Origin: an uncultured Verrucomicrobiota bacterium
GTDB lineage: Bacteria > Verrucomicrobiota > Kiritimatiellia > RFP12 > UBA1067
Assembly (NCBI GenBank): GCA_945483525.1
Contig: CALYRV010000060.1
Coordinates: 1-11,174 of the forward strand
DNA: 11,174 bases
Direction: 5' to 3'
Shown here: positions 1 to 6,268 of the stretch, one piece after another
Layout of the letters: the number at the start of each line of letters is the position of its first letter
Position numbering within the stretch: the stretch's first letter is position 1
Notes under the pieces: model-generated
What the model was told of the DNA's origin: nothing
Seen by the model: only the letters and a program-made list of their open reading frames with translations
Database searches by the model: none
Translations under genes and position numbers: made by a program

Positions 1-151
1 TGAACTCGTGCTTGGGGAGCTTGATGAGCTCCGTGCCGCCCTTGTTCATCTTCATGAGCGAGCCGGGGATCATACCCGACTTGCGCAAACGACGGACCGC
101 ACCCGTTCCCTGCTCGGAACGCGTATCCGCCTTGATCTTGATCTGATCCAT
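1..151 (-). CDS. rplY: 50S ribosomal protein bL25 (N-terminal 50 residues, cut by window edge)
   Basis: Reading down from ATG at 151, the first 50 residues begin MDQIKIKADTRSEQGTG and continue with AVRRLRKSGMIPG. This matches the bL25/Ctc start, where a beta strand is followed by the R..-G.GA.RRLR..G.-P signature that contacts 5S rRNA in the large subunit. The residues after the proline (SLMK) differ from the usual VLYG. The rest of the gene lies outside the window, so it is unknown whether this is the short form or the longer form with a C-terminal TL5/CTC domain. An AAAAAAGG stretch ends 6 nt before the ATG and serves as a modest ribosome binding site. A good promoter lies at 227-256, separating this gene from ribBA. 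A short reading frame at 152-196 ends directly at this ATG. Confidence 0.85.
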   Translation of the reverse strand, partial: MDQIKIKADTRSEQGTGAVRRLRKSGMIPGSLMKMNKGGTELIKLPKHEF

Positions 152-196
152 TTATTGCCTTTTTTGGTAATCCGACCACATACTCTCGCGGCACAC
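152..196 (-). CDS. possible 14-residue leader peptide upstream of rplY
   Basis: A GTG at 196-194 is preceded by GGAGGG at 209-204 with a 7 nt spacer, a stronger ribosome binding site than the one in front of rplY. The frame reads MCRESMWSDYQKRQ and ends in TAA at 154-152, immediately followed by the rplY ATG at 151, with no bases between. It starts about 24 nt after the transcription start predicted from the promoter at 227-256. The arrangement would allow terminating ribosomes to restart on rplY, so a role in translational coupling or control is possible. I do not recognise the peptide. With only 14 codons, chance is a real alternative. Confidence 0.35.
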   Translation of the reverse strand: MCRESMWSDYQKRQ

Positions 197-226
197 GCCG
201 TTACCCTCCGTGGCAAAACGCCGTAT

Positions 227-256
227 ATTATATCAAAAAGCGCAATTACGACGCAA
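227..256 (-). promoter_or_regulatory. sigma70-type promoter for rplY
   Basis: On the minus strand a perfect -10 box TATAAT (232-227) lies 18 nt downstream of a -35-like TTGCGT (256-251). The predicted start is near 220, giving a leader of about 70 nt that contains the GGAGGG site and the short reading frame in front of rplY. It sits in the 114-nt gap after ribBA. The local sequence is AT-rich compared with its surroundings, as expected for a promoter. Confidence 0.65.
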
Positions 257-265
257 TCCCCTAAA

Positions 266-1492
266 TTAGAAAATATGCCCCATCTTTTCGCGCTTGGTAT
301 CGAGATAGCGCCGGTCGTGAATATTAGCAGGAATCACGATCGGCACCCGCTCGGTGATGGTGAGCCCGTAGCCCTCGAGTCCCTTGATCTTACAAGGATT
401 ATTGGTCATCAACCGAAGCTTACGGATACCGAGTTCGACGAGAATTTGCGCCCCTTCACCGTAATCACGAAGATCGGGCGCGAAGCCTAACGCGACATTG
501 GCCTCAACAGTATCCATGCCTTTCTCCTGCAGATGATAAGCATGGAGTTTGTTCGCAAGCCCTATGCCGCGTCCCTCCTGGCGCATGTAGATAATGGCGC
601 CTCTCCCTTCCTTCTCAATCATCTCCATCGCCGTATGGAGCTGCGGACCGCAGTCGCAGCGCTCGGATCCGAGCACGTCGCCAGTGAAGCATTCGGAATG
701 CACCCGCACCAGCACCGGTTCGCCGTCCGCTACATCACCCTTCACGAGCGCGAGATGCTCGAGGCCGGAAAGGCGCGAGCGGAACATCGTCAGCTTGAAG
801 TCACCGTGCTCCGTCGGCAGATCCACCGTCTCGACCCTGTCGACAAGAACGTTGTCACCGCCGTCGACCTCTTCCTCGTTCCTCGACCTTCTGTAGGCGA
901 TGAGATCGGCTATCGTCATAAGGTGCAGCTTATGCTCCGCGGCAAACGCCTTGATGTCATCCATCCGCGCCATCGTGCCGTCATCCTTCATGATCTCGCA
1001 GCAGAGCCCCACTTCCTTGAGCCCGGCGAGCCGGCAGAGATCGACCGTCGCCTCGGTGTGTCCCGCGCGTTTGAGGACACCGCCTTCACGGGCCTGCAGC
1101 GGAAACATGTGCCCCGGGCGGCGGAAGTCCGTCGGCTTCACGTCATCCGCCACGCACCGGAGCGCGGTCATCGAGCGTTCCGCGGCGGATATGCCGGTCG
1201 TCGTATCGACGCCGTCGATGGAGACGGTGAAGGCGGTCTGATGGTTGTCGGTGTTCTGACGGACCATCTGCGGGAGGTCGAGCTTCTCACACCATGCACG
1301 GCTCATCGGCATGCAGATGAGACCCTTCGCGTACGTGGCCATGAAATTGACGTTCTCCGTCGTCGCGAACTCGGCGGCGCAGATACAGTCTCCCTCGTTC
1401 TCCCGGTCCTCGTCATCCGTGACCAGCACGATCTCGCCGCGCTTCAACGCTTCCAGACACGCTTCTACCGAACTGAATTCACCGCTCTTCAA
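266..1492 (-). CDS. ribBA: bifunctional 3,4-dihydroxy-2-butanone-4-phosphate synthase / GTP cyclohydrolase II
   Basis: This cytoplasmic enzyme provides both entry reactions of riboflavin synthesis. The RibB half makes DHBP from ribulose 5-phosphate and the RibA half opens GTP. The 408 residues are the normal length for the fusion. RibB spans about 5-202, with [10 protein letters not shown] at 26-35, GISAAERS at 100-107, and [14 protein letters not shown] at 125-138 followed by GHTEA. RibA spans about 212-405, with zinc-binding C268, C279 and C281 (CFTG...SERCDCG), [11 protein letters not shown] at 302-312, [12 protein letters not shown] and [15 protein letters not shown]. The start is TTG at 1492-1490 with GGAGG at 1504-1500, 7 nt away. 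No in-frame ATG upstream fits better, and the next residues match family N termini. The gene follows the VIT protein after 23 nt and is probably cotranscribed with it. There is no room for an FMN riboswitch. The start region is built from a heptamer repeat. Confidence 0.95.
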   Translation of the reverse strand: MKSGEFSSVEACLEALKRGEIVLVTDDEDRENEGDCICAAEFATTENVNFMATYAKGLICMPMSRAWCEKLDLPQMVRQNTDNHQTAFTVSIDGVDTTTGISAAERSMTALRCVADDVKPTDFRRPGHMFPLQAREGGVLKRAGHTEATVDLCRLAGLKEVGLCCEIMKDDGTMARMDDIKAFAAEHKLHLMTIADLIAYRRSRNEEEVDGGDNVLVDRVETVDLPTEHGDFKLTMFRSRLSGLEHLALVKGDVADGEPVLVRVHSECFTGDVLGSERCDCGPQLHTAMEMIEKEGRGAIIYMRQEGRGIGLANKLHAYHLQEKGMDTVEANVALGFAPDLRDYGEGAQILVELGIRKLRLMTNNPCKIKGLEGYGLTITERVPIVIPANIHDRRYLDTKREKMGHIF

Positions 1493-1518
1493 CCTTTAAC
1501 CTCCAGCCTTCAGCCTTA
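1484..1518 (-). repeat. heptamer array spanning the VIT-protein stop and the ribBA start
   Basis: On the minus strand, five consecutive 7-nt units run from 1518 to 1484 with consensus rrAGGyT (for example GAAGGCT and AAAGGTT; the last unit is divergent). The array contains the TAA stop of the upstream gene in its first unit, the Shine-Dalgarno GGAGG in the third, and the TTG start of ribBA across the fourth and fifth. The complete intergenic stretch and translation signal of ribBA are thus made of repeat units. Confidence 0.75.
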
Positions 1519-3939
1519 TTTGATTTCAATCTCGCCGATCGGATGCTTGTCCTTCGGCTTGTCCAGCCGCAGGGACATGATCTGGCGCTTCTCGTCCTTC
1601 GTTCCCCAGCCCGTGTACACGGTCGCCGAAATCGTCGCCGCACCGGTAAGCTGCTGACGATGAGAAGCGAAATAATTGGCGAGGATCTTGTATACGCCCT
1701 TGTCAGCGGTCTTGCGCAGATACTCCTCCGGGCCATATCCGGTCGTCACGTCTTCCGACACGAAGCCGCCGGAAGAGGTTCTGCGATGTCCGTAGAACGC
1801 CTCTTCTCCATCCGGTTCGAGAACATGCAGATCGACGTCCGTCTCGTCCGTATCCCACGAGAGCATGATGCGGAGCTCACACGGCATATCGCGGCGGAAC
1901 GCGGCATCGATTGCAGGAAGTTTCCAGTCAAGTCCGTTCTCCTTGACCCACGCATAGACGCCGTTCAGCTCCTCAAGCGCGAAAACGCTCGTCTGAAGAT
2001 CGTTGCCGCGGCGTCCGCTACGACGGGCAACGGGATTGAACGCAGCGTCCTTAAGCAGTAAGACCGCCTCATTGATATCACGGAAATCCTTCTTCTCCTT
2101 GCCGCGCTCGGTAAGGACGAGCGCAAGGTCGCGCCTGGACTGCGGCTCCTCTGGACGCATCTCAAGGACGTGGCGGAACGCCTCGACCGCCTCGTCGTAG
2201 AGTCCCGCCTCGCGCAGACGCCACGCCATCGTGCGCCACATCCCAACATCCTCAAGTTTCATCTCCGAAAGATTGGAGATGATCCGCGCACCGAGCTTCA
2301 GGTCTTTCGCCTTGAAGAACCAGCCCGCGCAATCGAGATAGAACGCCGGCGAATTGCCATAGACTTCACGCTGCTTGAGATATTCGGCATAGGCACAGCC
2401 GTTCGCCACGCCACTCATCGCCTTCAGATACGGCATATCCGGATTCCACGCGGCGATCTTCACGTTCGCGACGTTCTCCGCAGCCTCGGATCCGGACTTT
2501 GCCTTCGCGACGCGACCCCCGTACGCGGAAACCCTGCGCACCCCGCTGACGGGTGCAAGCCCTTCCGCCGCCGGAGGCACCGGCTCTTCGGCCTCTTCCA
2601 CCATCGGAGCGGACTCCTCCCTCGAAGCCGCCCTTAACGAAGACGACCTCGCCACGCCATCGAAGAGTCCGCTCTTAGGAGTCTTCTTAGGCGGCACCGG
2701 ATCGTTCCACCACTTCACCCTCTCCTGCCAGTAGTTGAGCAGCTGCGAACGATGCTCCGCCTTCGCCTTTTCCGCGGCGATCGGATCGTCTTCGGATGCG
2801 CGCCACTTCTTCCACTCGTCGTAGAAGCTCATGCATTTCGGCGGCTCGATCTTGTAGATCTTGTACTGCTCGAGCGATTCAAGGACGATCATCGAAGTGA
2901 CGGACGACGCGACGCCGTATCTTCTGCCGATTTCAACAAGCTCGTCCTTATGAGACTGCGCATCATCGGCGAGATCTTCGACCCGGCACGCCGCCCATGC
3001 CGCAGCAAGAAGCGTTCCCTCCTTCGGCTCCGCATCCGGCTTCTCGTCCTTATCAAGTTTCCTCACTAAAATCTGCCGCGGTTTCGGTTCCTTGTATTCG
3101 TCGGAAAAGACGAAGCAGGCGGCTGGCAGTTGGCAGTCGGCGGACTTCAGTACCTTTCCGAGACAGGTGCCGCCGTCGTAAACGAGTGAATCAACCGTCT
3201 TGAGGAGATCCATGCGATTGGAGAACCTGAGTGGTTCTTCAATGACATTGCGAAACACGGTCAAAGTGAAATCACCATTCTCTGGCAGACATTCAAGCAG
3301 ATTGCGGTCGGACTGGAAGCTGTCCTTGCGGGACATCGAAGCGTCCCAGTAGATCACGGCCTTCGCCGCATTGCGAAGCCGGTCGGCAAGCGGAATGGAC
3401 CGAGCCGACTCTTTGCCAGGATATTCTCCGACGAACACCTCGTCGCCGAACTTCTCATAGACCTTCTTCGTATCCTTCACGGTCACCTCGTCGGCAATGA
3501 TGTAAGCGACCATCGCCTTGCGGGGAGTGTTCGGCATCAGGGGATAGATACGCGTCTTCCAGACATTCCCCTTCACATGCTCGACGATGCCCGGATCGAC
3601 ACCTTGTCTCTTTTCGTTCTCGAAGGCTACACGGGCCGCTTCCTTGGGGACGACGACGCCGGGTACCATCGATCCGTTGACCTCGAGCTGATAGCCGCAG
3701 ACGGTCGCGCCGTCTGGAACGGGGAATTCGAGCTCGCCCTCGAAGGCCCGTCCGTTGGGGTTAGTAAAGACGATCGTCGTCTCGACGCGACGGAAGAGTC
3801 CGTTATCTTCGACAATCTTCGCACTCGTCTCGACGACGACCGGTTTCTCATCCGCCTTAATGACGGAGGGATGGAATATCGGCTCGGGATTGGACACGAT
3901 GAGAGACTGGGCAAGCATCACGACTGGTAGAATATTCAT
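1516..3939 (-). CDS. secreted VIT / von Willebrand A / TPR / DUF2135 protein
   Basis: This is a long envelope protein of about 807 residues. Residues below are counted from the upstream ATG at 3945. A short hydrophobic N terminus (3-18) resembles a signal sequence. A VIT domain covers about 36-150. A VWA-type domain follows with an apparently intact metal-site set: DASMS (201-205), T260 in YDGGT, and D282 in FSDEY. The segment RYGVASSVTSMIVLESLEQY (342-361) is typical of the end of this VWA class. A low-complexity Glu/Pro/Ala linker (about 430-490) leads to TPR-like helices (about 545-640). A C-terminal DUF2135 domain (about 686-795) contains WDTDETDVDLHV and TGYGPEEY. ATG 3939 is preferred because AAAGGA lies 9 nt upstream, against only 3 nt for ATG 3945. 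The role is probably in envelope adhesion or assembly, but the precise function is unknown. A four-unit heptamer array lies inside the VWA region. Confidence 0.85.
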   Translation of the reverse strand: MNILPVVMLAQSLIVSNPEPIFHPSVIKADEKPVVVETSAKIVEDNGLFRRVETTIVFTNPNGRAFEGELEFPVPDGATVCGYQLEVNGSMVPGVVVPKEAARVAFENEKRQGVDPGIVEHVKGNVWKTRIYPLMPNTPRKAMVAYIIADEVTVKDTKKVYEKFGDEVFVGEYPGKESARSIPLADRLRNAAKAVIYWDASMSRKDSFQSDRNLLECLPENGDFTLTVFRNVIEEPLRFSNRMDLLKTVDSLVYDGGTCLGKVLKSADCQLPAACFVFSDEYKEPKPRQILVRKLDKDEKPDAEPKEGTLLAAAWAACRVEDLADDAQSHKDELVEIGRRYGVASSVTSMIVLESLEQYKIYKIEPPKCMSFYDEWKKWRASEDDPIAAEKAKAEHRSQLLNYWQERVKWWNDPVPPKKTPKSGLFDGVARSSSLRAASREESAPMVEEAEEPVPPAAEGLAPVSGVRRVSAYGGRVAKAKSGSEAAENVANVKIAAWNPDMPYLKAMSGVANGCAYAEYLKQREVYGNSPAFYLDCAGWFFKAKDLKLGARIISNLSEMKLEDVGMWRTMAWRLREAGLYDEAVEAFRHVLEMRPEEPQSRRDLALVLTERGKEKKDFRDINEAVLLLKDAAFNPVARRSGRRGNDLQTSVFALEELNGVYAWVKENGLDWKLPAIDAAFRRDMPCELRIMLSWDTDETDVDLHVLEPDGEEAFYGHRRTSSGGFVSEDVTTGYGPEEYLRKTADKGVYKILANYFASHRQQLTGAATISATVYTGWGTKDEKRQIMSLRLDKPKDKHPIGEIEIK
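3118..3145. repeat. four-unit heptamer array inside the VWA domain
   Basis: On the plus strand four 7-nt units GGCrGyy run back to back, for example GGCAGTT followed by GGCAGTC. On the coding strand they encode residues 267-276, KSADCQLPAA, of the VIT-VWA protein, just before the third metal-site strand ACFVFSDEY. The period matches the other arrays in the window although the sequence differs. Four units make 28 nt, which is not a multiple of three, so any gain must have been offset elsewhere if it happened after the gene was formed. Confidence 0.6.
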
Positions 3940-3999
3940 GATCATTGTTCCTTTCTACCTTATAAAGGTGCCCATCCCGGAGTTTTTCCACCGAATCCC

Positions 4000-4027
4000 A
4001 TTCCCTATTCCCTATTCCCTATTCCCC
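4000..4027. repeat. tandem heptamer repeat ATTCCCT x4
   Basis: Three exact ATTCCCT units and one ATTCCCC unit lie head to tail, and partial versions (AATCCCA) continue at 3994-4000. On the transcribed minus strand this is a purine-rich GGGAATA array. It lies in the 128-nt gap between pyrE and the VIT protein and begins one base after an in-frame TGA at 4031-4029. The rest of the gap holds a weak inverted repeat at 3957-3969 and the VIT-gene ribosome binding site. Confidence 0.85.
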
Positions 4028-4028
4028 A

Positions 4029-4067
4029 TCACTTGATCTCCTGCGCTCCCTTGCCGGCCATTGCACC
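4029..4067 (-). other. in-frame tail after the pyrE stop, possible former PyrE C terminus or mini-ORF
   Basis: Directly after the pyrE TGA (4070-4068) the same frame stays open for twelve codons, GAMAGKGAQEIK, and then meets TGA at 4031-4029. Many PyrE proteins of this type end in PGSR, and a single C-to-T change turns the Arg codon CGA into TGA, so this may be the remnant of a longer C terminus. Alternatively the ATG at 4061, with GAGG 4 nt upstream overlapping the pyrE stop, could start a 10-residue peptide. Neither reading is proven. Confidence 0.3.
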
Positions 4068-4679
4068 TCACGAACCGGGATGAACAGGCTTCGTGCCAGC
4101 CTTGCACATGGGGCAGTCCTTGGCCTCCCAGGTCTCGGGCGTCATCTGCATGAGCGAGAACATCGGAATTCGCCCGAACTTCACCTTGCCCGCGCTACGA
4201 TCGACGAGCAGGATCACTCCTGCGACTTTGGCGCCTGCGGCCTTAACAAGGTCGATCGTCTCCTGAACGCGTCCGCCCTTGGTGACGACATCTTCTGCGA
4301 CAATATAGCGCTCCCCCTTCTTGATCGTGAAGCGGCGCATCGCGAGCACGGTATTGGGCTTGCCGGTAGCGTCAACGCCCTCGCCCTGCACCTTTTCAGC
4401 AAAGACGCACTTGACGTTGAGCTCTCGCGCGACCTCGTGCCCCACGAGAATGCCGCCCACCGCAGGGGAGATGACTCCGTCGATCTTCTTACCCAGCTTG
4501 CCGCTCTTCACCGCCTGCCGGGTGACTTCGCGGCAAAGCTTCTCGGCGATACGTGGATAACGGAGCACATTCGCGCACTGGAAATAGCGGTTGGAATGAA
4601 GCTTGGAACGAAGCTCAAAATGACCTTCGAGCAACGCGCCCGTAGTTTTAAAGGCCTTGAGTACTTGATTCTGAGTCAT
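4068..4679 (-). CDS. pyrE: orotate phosphoribosyltransferase
   Basis: PyrE transfers phosphoribose from PRPP to orotate to give OMP in cytoplasmic pyrimidine synthesis. The 203-residue protein has the expected order of motifs: FELRSKLHSNRYFQC near 21-35, GVISPAVGGI at 68-77, FAEK at 93-96, and the PRPP loop VAEDVVTKGGR at 127-137. Lys replaces the usual second Thr of the VVTTGG loop. The tail CPMCKAGTKPVHPGS is characteristic of a long-form PyrE subgroup. ATG 4679 has AAGGA 8 nt upstream. The gene starts 16 nt after the small membrane-protein gene and so probably belongs to the operon that begins at era. It ends at PGS, where related proteins commonly carry PGSR, and the frame continues past the stop. 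Confidence 0.92.
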   Translation of the reverse strand: MTQNQVLKAFKTTGALLEGHFELRSKLHSNRYFQCANVLRYPRIAEKLCREVTRQAVKSGKLGKKIDGVISPAVGGILVGHEVARELNVKCVFAEKVQGEGVDATGKPNTVLAMRRFTIKKGERYIVAEDVVTKGGRVQETIDLVKAAGAKVAGVILLVDRSAGKVKFGRIPMFSLMQMTPETWEAKDCPMCKAGTKPVHPGS

Positions 4680-4695
4680 GATGGTTTTCCTTAAT

Positions 4696-5166
4696 TTAGT
4701 TCAACTTCAAAAGCTCTGAACGGGGCAACAAAGGATCAGACGATCCGGGTTCTTCAGCGGGAAGGACGGCGGGGGGGGCTGCACCGACCCCGTGAGGAAC
4801 GGCATCGATATCATAATCGGTCACTGGAGACATCCTCTCAACTACGGGAGGACGGAGCCCTGACGCGATACGTGAATCGTATTCGGAAAATCCACACGCA
4901 AGAAGATCCGCTCGGATACCGCGGCGACTGGCTGAATCTGACTGCCAGGAGGCGCGTGCGGACGCAAGAAGACTGGCTTCACGATCAGCGTCTAGCAAGA
5001 TGAATGCGTTCGTGATCGTCTTGGCCGCGACAGAACAGGAGGGGTTAAAACCGACGGCTCCGCTGGGAAACGCAAGATAAATCGCCAGCGGCAACGAGAG
5101 AATCACTGCCAGTGGGAAGACCTCACTGCGGAGACGACGCCGGGGATGGGATCTGGAAGCGCTCAT
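4696..5166 (-). CDS. hypothetical single-pass membrane protein of the ExbB/D-like cluster
   Basis: I do not recognise a family. The 156 residues begin with a basic segment (RSHPRRRLRSE), followed by one hydrophobic segment at about 17-36 (FPLAVILSLPLAIYLAF). A roughly 115-residue outer portion follows, Ala/Ser/Pro-rich near the end. The topology of short cytoplasmic N terminus, one helix and periplasmic tail fits a TonB/TolA-like or ExbD-associated partner, and the gene sits directly after the ExbD-like gene. No TonB C-terminal domain or long Pro-rich spacer is visible. The ATG overlaps the upstream stop as ATGA, so translation is probably coupled. GGAGG lies too close to the ATG for a normal site, and AAAGGG lies further upstream. 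A C8 run lies near the C terminus. Confidence 0.7.
   Translation of the reverse strand: MSASRSHPRRRLRSEVFPLAVILSLPLAIYLAFPSGAVGFNPSCSVAAKTITNAFILLDADREASLLASARASWQSDSASRRGIRADLLACGFSEYDSRIASGLRPPVVERMSPVTDYDIDAVPHGVGAAPPAVLPAEEPGSSDPLLPRSELLKLN
4771..4778. repeat. homopolymer G8 (C8 on the coding strand)
   Basis: Eight consecutive G on the plus strand are read as C8 in the small membrane-protein gene, within the segment GAAPPAVLP. Slippage by one base would exchange the last 25 or so residues for a different tail. Loss of one C gives a tail of similar length, and gain of one C stops after a few codons. Confidence 0.8.
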
Positions 5167-5645
5167 TCCTCCGACGCCCTTTGAGTCTTATTTGCCATCA
5201 ACAGCCGCTTCACTCCGCTAACGCTTGCCACGGAGGCAAGCTTGGATAGTTCCCCGACGGGAACCCTCTGATCCGCCAGAACGACCAGTGTCTGATCATT
5301 AACCTTCGATACGCGCGATGACAAATGCTCACCGAAAGAATTCATCGCCTCGCGATCACCTAGCGAATAACGAGCATCGTCAAAGAACACAAGCGTATCG
5401 CGAACGGATGGCACGACAAGCGCAACCAACGGAGAGGACGAGCCGTCCAGCTGATCGCCTTCCGGAAGCTCGAACAAGACCCCCCTCGCTGTGGTCAGAG
5501 CCCCGGAGACGAGATACATCATGACGAATAGCAGCATCACGGTAAGCCAAGGTATCGCCACCGCCATCGGCTTAAGCCATCGCGGACCATACTTCGACAG
5601 TCCTGACGGACGGGGCGTCACCCAGTTCCAGGAAGAAGCCTTCAC
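5163..5645 (-). CDS. ExbD/TolR-family protein lacking the membrane aspartate
   Basis: ExbD/TolR proteins form the inner-membrane stator partner of ExbB/TolQ. The 160 residues have one membrane helix (about 26-47, PMAVAIPWLTVMLLFVMMYLV) and a periplasmic domain. That domain ends in the family pattern VVLADQRVPVGELSKLASVASVSGVKRLLMA. In typical members the helix carries PL.DV, with the Asp that conducts protons. Here the aligned stretch is PWLTV, with Thr35 in place of Asp and no other acidic residue in the helix. The start is GTG at 5645-5643 with AAGGAGG 7 nt upstream. GTGA overlaps the TGA of the ExbB-like gene. The next gene overlaps by ATGA. The family call rests on topology, position after ExbB and the C-terminal pattern. 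Confidence 0.8.
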   Translation of the reverse strand: MKASSWNWVTPRPSGLSKYGPRWLKPMAVAIPWLTVMLLFVMMYLVSGALTTARGVLFELPEGDQLDGSSSPLVALVVPSVRDTLVFFDDARYSLGDREAMNSFGEHLSSRVSKVNDQTLVVLADQRVPVGELSKLASVASVSGVKRLLMANKTQRASEE

Positions 5646-6268
5646 TTACGCGCCTCCTTGGCAGCCACCTCCCTGTTGGCTATATAGCCAATGATGGACG
5701 AAGCGGCGGCTTCGAACTCGAGCACCAGGCGATCCATGCGCGTGCGCAGCATCCCGTACATAACCGCGACCGGAATCGCAACACAGAGCCCCATCGCAGC
5801 GGAAACGAGAGCCTCCATCGAAGAGGACAGGAGATCTGCACGCGACACTGGCATCAGCGAAGAATCCGCTACCATCATCACCGTTTTCATGAATCCAAAG
5901 ATCACTCCGAGCAGCCCGATCCCAGGCGAGATCTGCCCAATGATCGACAATGCCGCCAACCGGCGGTCGAGCCGCCCCGTCTCGGCACGGCCGGCAGAAT
6001 CAACCGCCTCGCGAAGGACACGAGCAGCCCCCTTGCGATGACGAATCGCCGTCGCAACGATATTAGCCACAGGAACCGCGGTATCCTCGCAAATCGCCAA
6101 CGCCTCATCCTCGCCGCCGCCTTCCAGGACGTTGATTACGCCATTAAGGAAATCCTGCCAATCTATATGCGCACGGCGAAGCTCGATCAGCCGCTCGAAG
6201 AAGATCACGATCGCGGCCACCGCAAGAACAAGGAGAATCCAAAATACCGGTCCACCCGTAATGGTCAT
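5642..6268 (-). CDS. ExbB/TolQ/MotA-family inner-membrane protein
   Basis: This 208-residue protein has the three-helix layout of ExbB/TolQ. TM1 lies at about 6-26 and ends in FFERLIELRR. A cytoplasmic region follows. TM2 lies around 106-133 with SIIGQISPGIGLLGVIFGFM, and TM3 around 150-175 with MEALVSAAMGLCVAIPVAVMYGM. In E. coli ExbB the pore threonines are T148 in GTVWG and T181 in TM3. The aligned residues here are V122 and A157, while the TM3 glutamate is kept as E152. Length is slightly below the usual 220-245. The ATG overlaps the stop of the TPR gene as ATGA, and AAAGGG lies 9 nt upstream. Together with the ExbD-like gene it probably forms one membrane complex. Whether it still uses ion flow is doubtful. 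Confidence 0.88.
   Translation of the reverse strand: MTITGGPVFWILLVLAVAAIVIFFERLIELRRAHIDWQDFLNGVINVLEGGGEDEALAICEDTAVPVANIVATAIRHRKGAARVLREAVDSAGRAETGRLDRRLAALSIIGQISPGIGLLGVIFGFMKTVMMVADSSLMPVSRADLLSSSMEALVSAAMGLCVAIPVAVMYGMLRTRMDRLVLEFEAAASSIIGYIANREVAAKEARK

Noticed and set aside
236..256. Possible terminator after ribBA (short GCG/CGC stem and TTTTT)
   Set aside because: Only a 3-bp stem can be drawn, and the sequence is better explained as part of the rplY promoter.
1493..1515. Possible FMN riboswitch before ribBA
   Set aside because: Only 23 nt separate the upstream stop from the ribBA start, far too short for the aptamer.
533..1657. Long plus-strand reading frame opposite ribBA (374 codons)
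   Set aside because: It lies antisense to a gene with full RibB and RibA motifs, is Arg/His-rich as expected for a shadow frame, and has no recognisable domain.
3957..3969. Inverted repeat ACCTT-ATA-AAGGT before the VIT gene, with a TATAAG on the minus strand
   Set aside because: The arms are only 5 bp and no -35 fits. It could be a promoter or operator, but support is too weak for a feature.
4000..4027. CRISPR-like repeat
   Set aside because: The units are 7 nt and contiguous with no spacers, so this is a simple tandem repeat.
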